From the NCBI GenBank assembly GCA_023453125.1, contig JAEXUB010000193.1:1-35768 (forward strand): DNA of 35,768 nucleotides, written 5' to 3'. Origin of the DNA: Bacteroidota bacterium (GTDB taxonomy: Bacteria; Bacteroidota; Ignavibacteria; Ignavibacteriales; Melioribacteraceae). The translations under genes were made by a program, and so were the position numbers. The notes beneath the pieces were generated by a model. The model saw only the letters and a list, made by a program, of their open reading frames with translations, was not told the DNA's origin and made no database searches. Shown one piece after another: positions 32,401 to 35,768 of the stretch; the stretch's first letter is position 1, and the number at the start of each line of letters is the position of its first letter.

Positions 32401-33501
32401 GACCCGGCATTAAGATTAAAGGTCCCAAGCCTTCCGGTTGCGGTAGATTCAATTAATGGAGTATCAACTTCGGTTACTTCTCAAGTAAGGGCTCTTGACA
32501 GGCTTAAGATTAAAGGAAGCGTTCTTAACCAGGACCTTTCACAGAATAGTTTTAACGGGGAAGCCCTTATAAGCGTATTCGATTCGGAAAAAGATGTCGA
32601 AATTCCGGGACAGGATACAGACCCTACTGTTTACAAGGCAAAATATCAGGGGGGGCTTATTTACAGGGGTAAAGTTACTGTAACCAACGGTAAATATCAG
32701 ACTGAACTGGTTGTGCCTAAAGATATTTCCTTTGAGAATAAAAACGGGAAAATTGTAACATATATTTATAATTCTCAGACAGACGGAGTCGGATTCACAG
32801 ATAATTTTACCGTCGGCGGCACAAATCCATCTGTTGTAAATGATAATAAAGGGCCGATGATTGAGGTGTTTTTCGATAATTTCACTTCGCAGGGTTCATA
32901 CCTTGTAAATTCAAATTTCACACTGTTGGTTAAGTTAAGAGATGAAACAGGGCTGAATACAACGGGTGTTGGCGTTGGGCATAAACTGGAAGCAATTGTG
33001 AATGATGACGAAAGCAATCCGATTGATTTGACAAATTATTTTGTGGGGGATCTCGATTCCGGCGGGAAAGCGGGAGTGATTACTTACAGCTTCAGCAATT
33101 ATGAGCCGGGAGAATACAAGATTAAACTGAAAGCCTGGGATGTTTTTAACAATGCTTCGGTAACAGAGACCTATTTTACCGTAGTTGAATCCAATTCCCT
33201 TGTAATAAAGGATGTGGTAAATTACCCGAATCCATTCTCTTCGAGTACTACATTCACATTTCAGCATAATTTATCGAAGGTAATTAATGCCAAAATAAAG
33301 ATTTACACGGTTAGCGGAAGATTAATAAAACAATTGGAAAATACAAATATCATAGATAAGTTTGTACGTATAGATTGGGATGGCAGAGACGAAGACGGTA
33401 ATTCTATCGCCAATGGCACTTATCTCTATAAGCTGATAGTAGAGACCGCCGACAAAGAGTTCACCCAGGATGTTTTAGGCAAACTTTCTGTCATCAGATA
33501 A
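29455..33501 (+). CDS. porU: Type IX secretion system sortase (gingipain-like C25 peptidase)
   Basis: 1348 aa with signal peptide (MKTKFSFLAAFLFISTLISA, then Q). The N-terminal part (about 25-560) is beta-rich. The C25 gingipain-fold peptidase domain lies at about 610-1000 with catalytic His860 (SYIGHGAPNIW) and Cys893 (TAATCDFGKFD), and ends NDERYLLFGDPALRLKVP. Ig-like modules follow, and residues about 1250-1348 form a C-terminal domain with NYPNPF (1256-1261), ISGRL-like 'VSGRLIKQL' and DGNSIANGTYLYKL, the T9SS sorting/FlgD-like type. PorU cleaves the C-terminal signal of exported T9SS cargo and attaches them to the surface. Porphyromonas PorU is about 1160 aa, so this one is longer. It is followed at 22 bases by porV, its known partner. 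GGGAG precedes the ATG. Confidence 0.92.
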   Translation: MKTKFSFLAAFLFISTLISAQDFKVLSSNSTSIVVEYTPVIIDTLSKRSEIGLFTGTGILNGVYSEKTAPGAPLLPSRLFNIGVPSEFGNTLQVLETRFYTLKGKPSPMPKRIFEGDKYSDVREYNESLYSSFVNDDLAVFDEYGIIRDIRVQTVKISPVQYSHQTNELKFFTKIVFRLNYAQIPSNSSVSKEDLLKNVILNYDEARKWGIGKSQLSKSAPSPSVLATGQWVRFEIPEEGIYKIDYSALQNLGFSAGNIDPRTIKIYNNGGYQLPEKINSTRPVDLVENAITVIGEIDGVFNTTDYILFYGRGADFWEPKTFKVWYGTGDSVTVTKAVRVKNYFGKKNYYYITAGGANGKRMAEKSSIAGTPLLTRSVTKSYLFKEDETIKVQETGRLYFGDLFNFSNKSRTYTNTLNELVPGSKINYTLSMANVNHSSDYSTPRTIDFEMSESNNVILRSQLDYLVYTYGFGSITQRSASFTGNLTDNRSTIKLNLTGIDDNAKTAYLNFIEIEYDRYLRAVSDNLLFYSPDTTGLVEFRLSNFSNSFIDVYDITDHKNVKRITGTNISGGECAFALNETKGAMEKYLAVSNTAYKSIPSAKETVENSNYRGEAAGYEYVIIAPALLKNEAEDLKNYRSAQAPSRLSSAVFLTEKIYNEFSCGMVDPSAIRDFLKYAYENWTIKPRFALLLGDGTYDYYGISETGRSKNLIPTMQTVESLDEVDSYPNEDFFARISGNDNKVDIGVGRISVHNTAEAQAVISKIKNYETANETDKNWRSVITLVGDDGFPLKNFDYDLHTVQSEQLALYYIPKTFNINKIYLAAYPTNITSAGRRKPSVNQAILDAMNNGTLILSYIGHGAPNIWADELVLETSSNNYIQNSKFYFLTAATCDFGKFDATSEESGTEKMLIAENAGSIGGLAASRPTYPGPNADLNTYFYNTLLTRHESSGLPVTIGEAYMLTKQRGSYNLFNDERYLLFGDPALRLKVPSLPVAVDSINGVSTSVTSQVRALDRLKIKGSVLNQDLSQNSFNGEALISVFDSEKDVEIPGQDTDPTVYKAKYQGGLIYRGKVTVTNGKYQTELVVPKDISFENKNGKIVTYIYNSQTDGVGFTDNFTVGGTNPSVVNDNKGPMIEVFFDNFTSQGSYLVNSNFTLLVKLRDETGLNTTGVGVGHKLEAIVNDDESNPIDLTNYFVGDLDSGGKAGVITYSFSNYEPGEYKIKLKAWDVFNNASVTETYFTVVESNSLVIKDVVNYPNPFSSSTTFTFQHNLSKVINAKIKIYTVSGRLIKQLENTNIIDKFVRIDWDGRDEDGNSIANGTYLYKLIVETADKEFTQDVLGKLSVIR

Positions 33502-33523
33502 TTTTTATTGGAGGAACAAAAAA

Positions 33524-34720
33524 ATGAAAAAATCTCTTCTTCTGCTCTTGGTTTTAACTTTAGTTATCACTTCAACAAGGGCAATTGCGCAGGATAATAC
33601 ATCAAGCAGCAAAAAGAGAAGTGTTATCACAACAGCGGTGCCGTTTCTTCTTTTAGCCCCCGATTCAAGAGCGGGAGGTATGGGAGAAAGCGGCGGCGGT
33701 CTTGCCGATAATTCTTCAGCCATTTTCTGGAATCCGGCAGGTATTGCATTCCTTACCGGCTCCGAAGTTGGTTTTACACATAGTAACTGGCTGCCTCAGT
33801 TTAATCTTGATATGTTTTATGATTACGCTACTTACAGGCAGTATGTTGATGCATTGGGAGGCAGTGTTACAGCGAGCGTTACTTTTATGAACTTCGGCGA
33901 ATTCATTCAGACCGGTTCCGACTCGCCTGAGGAAATCGGTAAATTCAGATCTTTTGACGGTGCCCTTACTTTAGGTTATGCTACCAAGATTGGAGACGAT
34001 TGGGGTTTAGGCTTCAACTTCCGCGTTATTCACAGCCGCCTTGCTCCTAAAGGAGCCGAACAGGAACAGGGAAGCGGTACTTCCACTTCTGTGAGCTTTG
34101 ATATTGCTACTATGTGGCGCCCTGCCGTTCTTGATCTTCCTCTAATTGGGGATATAGGAAATAAATTCAGCATGGGGTTAAATCTTGCCAACCTGGGACC
34201 GAAGATTTACTATATCGATCAGGCTCAGGCAGACCCTATTCCTACAAATATGCGTCTCGGCTTTGCAGCCAGAATTCTTGAAGATGAAGTTAACTCTCTT
34301 ACATATACACTCGACTTTACAAAACTTTTGGTTGAGGCTCCAACAGACAGCACAACAAAGCAGGCCGATTTTTATAAAGCAATTTTTACATCTTGGACAG
34401 ACCAGCCTTTCTCAGAAGAACTCCGTTCCATTAATACTGCAATGGGACTTGAATACTGGTACGGCGGAATTTCGCAGGATTTCAAATTTGCTCTCCGCGT
34501 CGGCTTCTTCTACGAAGATCCTGAATACGGAAACAGAAAATTTGCTACATTCGGCGCAGGCATCCGCTATGATACATACGGATTTGATTTCAGTTATATC
34601 ACAACAGATATATTCAAAGGGGGAGAAAATCACCCTCTTTCACAAACACTCCGTTTCTCATTATCAATTGGATGGGGATCAGTCCCTCAAAAAACTTTAG
34701 GCCTACCGCACGGCATCTAA
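33524..34720 (+). CDS. porV: Type IX secretion outer-membrane shuttle/channel protein
   Basis: 398 aa with signal peptide (about 1-23, ending AIAQ). The family pattern is visible: PFLLLAPDSRAGGMGESGGGLADNSSAIFWNPAGIAFL at the N-terminus (the typical 'AR..amGga..a..dd....yWNPAgl' FadL/PorV block), then a 14-stranded-type barrel ending in RFSLSIGWGSV. TIGR03956-like PorV binds cargo C-terminal domains and hands them from the Sov translocon to PorU. GGAGG lies 11 bases upstream of the ATG. The order porU-porV is a conserved T9SS arrangement. The third gene follows after one base. Confidence 0.93.
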   Translation: MKKSLLLLLVLTLVITSTRAIAQDNTSSSKKRSVITTAVPFLLLAPDSRAGGMGESGGGLADNSSAIFWNPAGIAFLTGSEVGFTHSNWLPQFNLDMFYDYATYRQYVDALGGSVTASVTFMNFGEFIQTGSDSPEEIGKFRSFDGALTLGYATKIGDDWGLGFNFRVIHSRLAPKGAEQEQGSGTSTSVSFDIATMWRPAVLDLPLIGDIGNKFSMGLNLANLGPKIYYIDQAQADPIPTNMRLGFAARILEDEVNSLTYTLDFTKLLVEAPTDSTTKQADFYKAIFTSWTDQPFSEELRSINTAMGLEYWYGGISQDFKFALRVGFFYEDPEYGNRKFATFGAGIRYDTYGFDFSYITTDIFKGGENHPLSQTLRFSLSIGWGSVPQKTLGLPHGI

Positions 34721-34721
34721 T

Positions 34722-35768
34722 ATGAAAATATTTTCAAGGAGTTTTATTTTACTGCTTGCCGGATTGAGTCTTTTGACGGCTCAATCCGGTTCAGGGCAGT
34801 CTTTAGGAAACAGGTTCTCAAAGGATACTTTGAAGATTCTTGCCCTTATGGTTGAATTTCAGCCTGATAAATATGATGCGACTATCGGAACGGGTAAATT
34901 CGGTTCTCATTACACACAAATTTATAAGGATACAATTATTGACCCGCTTCCTCATAATAAGGAATATTTTGACGACCATCTTGAATTTGCAAAGAATTAC
35001 TTCAAAAAAGTCTCCGGTGGAAAGCTTAATATTAAGTATAATACCATTCCCAATGTTGTAACAGTCTCAAAATTTATGAGGGATTACAGCCCTCCATATA
35101 AATCAAAAGAGTTCACTCTTCTGGGAAACCTTAGCAAAGAAGCCTGGTCAATGGCTGCGGAACAGAATCCGGGGGTAAAGTTCGGCGATTATGATCTATT
35201 CATTATTTTCCATGCGGGGGTTAGCAACAGCCTTTCAACGGGAAACTATGAAATAAACCGTAATCTTCCTGCTTTATATCTCGGCGAAAAGACCTTTAAA
35301 AATATTTACGGCAATAATTTCCGCGGTTTGGTAAATACATCAGTCGGTCCGGTTATTAAAAATACAATCATTATGCCTGAAACCGAATCACGGGAAATAA
35401 CTGCCATAGACGAATCAGTAATGCTTCTCCAGATTTCAATTAATGGAGAGCTTGTTTCAAATATCGGCAGTTTTCTCGGACTTCCTGATTTATACAACAC
35501 TGAGACTGGTATAAGTGCAATCGGCCGTTGCGGATTAATCGATGGGCAGGCAATGGTTGCCAATCTGGGCATTTTTCCTCCCGAGCCATCGGCCTGGGAA
35601 AAAGTTTATATGGGATGGGTTAACCCGGCCGTAACTGCTTTAAAAGGATATAAGGCATCAATAAAAGCCAATTCTGCTTCTTTGCCGGGTGATACATCAA
35701 TTATTAAGATTCCGATTAATGATTATGAATATTACCTTATAGAAAACAGGCAGCAGGATGCATTAAAT
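34722..35768 (+). CDS. M6-family metalloprotease homologue with destroyed active site (cut by window end)
   Basis: The first 349 codons of a gene starting one base after the porV stop; it runs off the window without a stop. Signal peptide MKIFSRSFILLLAGLSLLTA, then Q. M6 (immune inhibitor A-like) features: LKILALMVEFQPDKYD at the mature start, EYFDDHLEFAKNYFKKVSGGKLNIKY (the 'F....Yf...SyGkl' block), DYDLFIIFHAG, and FLGLPDLYNTETG, GRCGLIDGQA, PPEPSAWEKVYMGWVNP. In active M6 enzymes HEFGHxLGLPDLY binds zinc. Here the aligned residues are Ser246-Asn247-x-x-Ser250 before FLGLPDLY, so both His and the Glu are lost. It is predicted to be catalytically inactive, exported and co-translated with PorU/PorV. 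There is no separate ribosome binding site. The C-terminus, where a T9SS signal might sit, is not visible. Confidence 0.85.
   Translation, partial: MKIFSRSFILLLAGLSLLTAQSGSGQSLGNRFSKDTLKILALMVEFQPDKYDATIGTGKFGSHYTQIYKDTIIDPLPHNKEYFDDHLEFAKNYFKKVSGGKLNIKYNTIPNVVTVSKFMRDYSPPYKSKEFTLLGNLSKEAWSMAAEQNPGVKFGDYDLFIIFHAGVSNSLSTGNYEINRNLPALYLGEKTFKNIYGNNFRGLVNTSVGPVIKNTIIMPETESREITAIDESVMLLQISINGELVSNIGSFLGLPDLYNTETGISAIGRCGLIDGQAMVANLGIFPPEPSAWEKVYMGWVNPAVTALKGYKASIKANSASLPGDTSIIKIPINDYEYYLIENRQQDALN

Noticed and set aside
34840..35061. 73-aa plus-strand frame inside the last gene
   Set aside because: It is out of frame with the M6-like reading frame, which is open from 34722 to the window end and has recognisable family motifs.

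Overview
The window looks like a chromosomal segment from a member of the Ignavibacteria (Bacteroidota/Chlorobi side; a Melioribacter- or Ignavibacterium-like organism). This placement is an inference from gene content, not a search result. It rests on a type IX secretion pair (porU-porV) with an 'NYPNPF' C-terminal sorting-type domain, a full-length pyruvate:ferredoxin oxidoreductase paired with a dihydroorotate-dehydrogenase-like protein, many Sec-exported proteins ending their signal in 'AQ', AT-rich DNA, and AGCC..GGCT-TTTTT type terminators. Candidate promoters look sigma70-like (TTGACA/TATAAT) rather than like the TAnnTTTG promoters of classical Bacteroidetes. All 24 intact genes end in TAA or TAG, none in TGA.

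Layout. 1-500: tail of an off-window terminator, a broken GIY-YIG nuclease gene, a cluster of small hairpins and a 24-bp (8-codon) tandem repeat. 499-962: AT-rich and gene-free. 963-6358: a small outer-membrane barrel protein, a convergent alpha/beta hydrolase (bidirectional terminator between them), a BtpA-family TIM-barrel protein and a large MASE1/PAS hybrid-less histidine kinase. 6456-7538: exported thioredoxin-like protein. 7722-12629: promoter, long leader, nifJ and a DHOD-like gene, the pair separated by a hairpin and closed by a strong terminator. 12762-16427: secreted M28 peptidase followed by three tandem paralogous secreted proteins, the third starting at TTG. 16543-22140: alginate-export-like porin, a MORN/double TonB-C periplasmic protein, an M3 metallopeptidase and a small exported protein. 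22155-25976 (minus strand): operon of a GlcN6P-deaminase-like/PIG-L-like fusion and two exported proteins of LolA-like appearance. 26125-29213: CorC/CNNM-type membrane protein, tRNA-Glu(CTC), then a tight [2Fe-2S] ferredoxin - nth - HD-domain operon. 29322-35768: a TTGACA/TAAAAT promoter driving porU, porV and a third gene cut by the window end.

How the genes work together. Much of the window serves the cell envelope: export signals, outer-membrane barrels, secreted peptidases (M28, M3) and the T9SS attachment machinery. The central-carbon part is PFOR (pyruvate to acetyl-CoA with reduced ferredoxin). The most striking observation is the third gene of the porU-porV operon: it is clearly an M6 (immune inhibitor A-like) metalloprotease homologue, but its HExxH active site reads S-N-x-x-S, so it is predicted to be a catalytically dead pseudoprotease co-expressed with the T9SS sortase and shuttle protein. 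Also of interest are the broken GIY-YIG gene with its palindromes and Lys-rich repeat, the deaminase-like fusion with a substituted catalytic Glu, and the triplicated secreted family.
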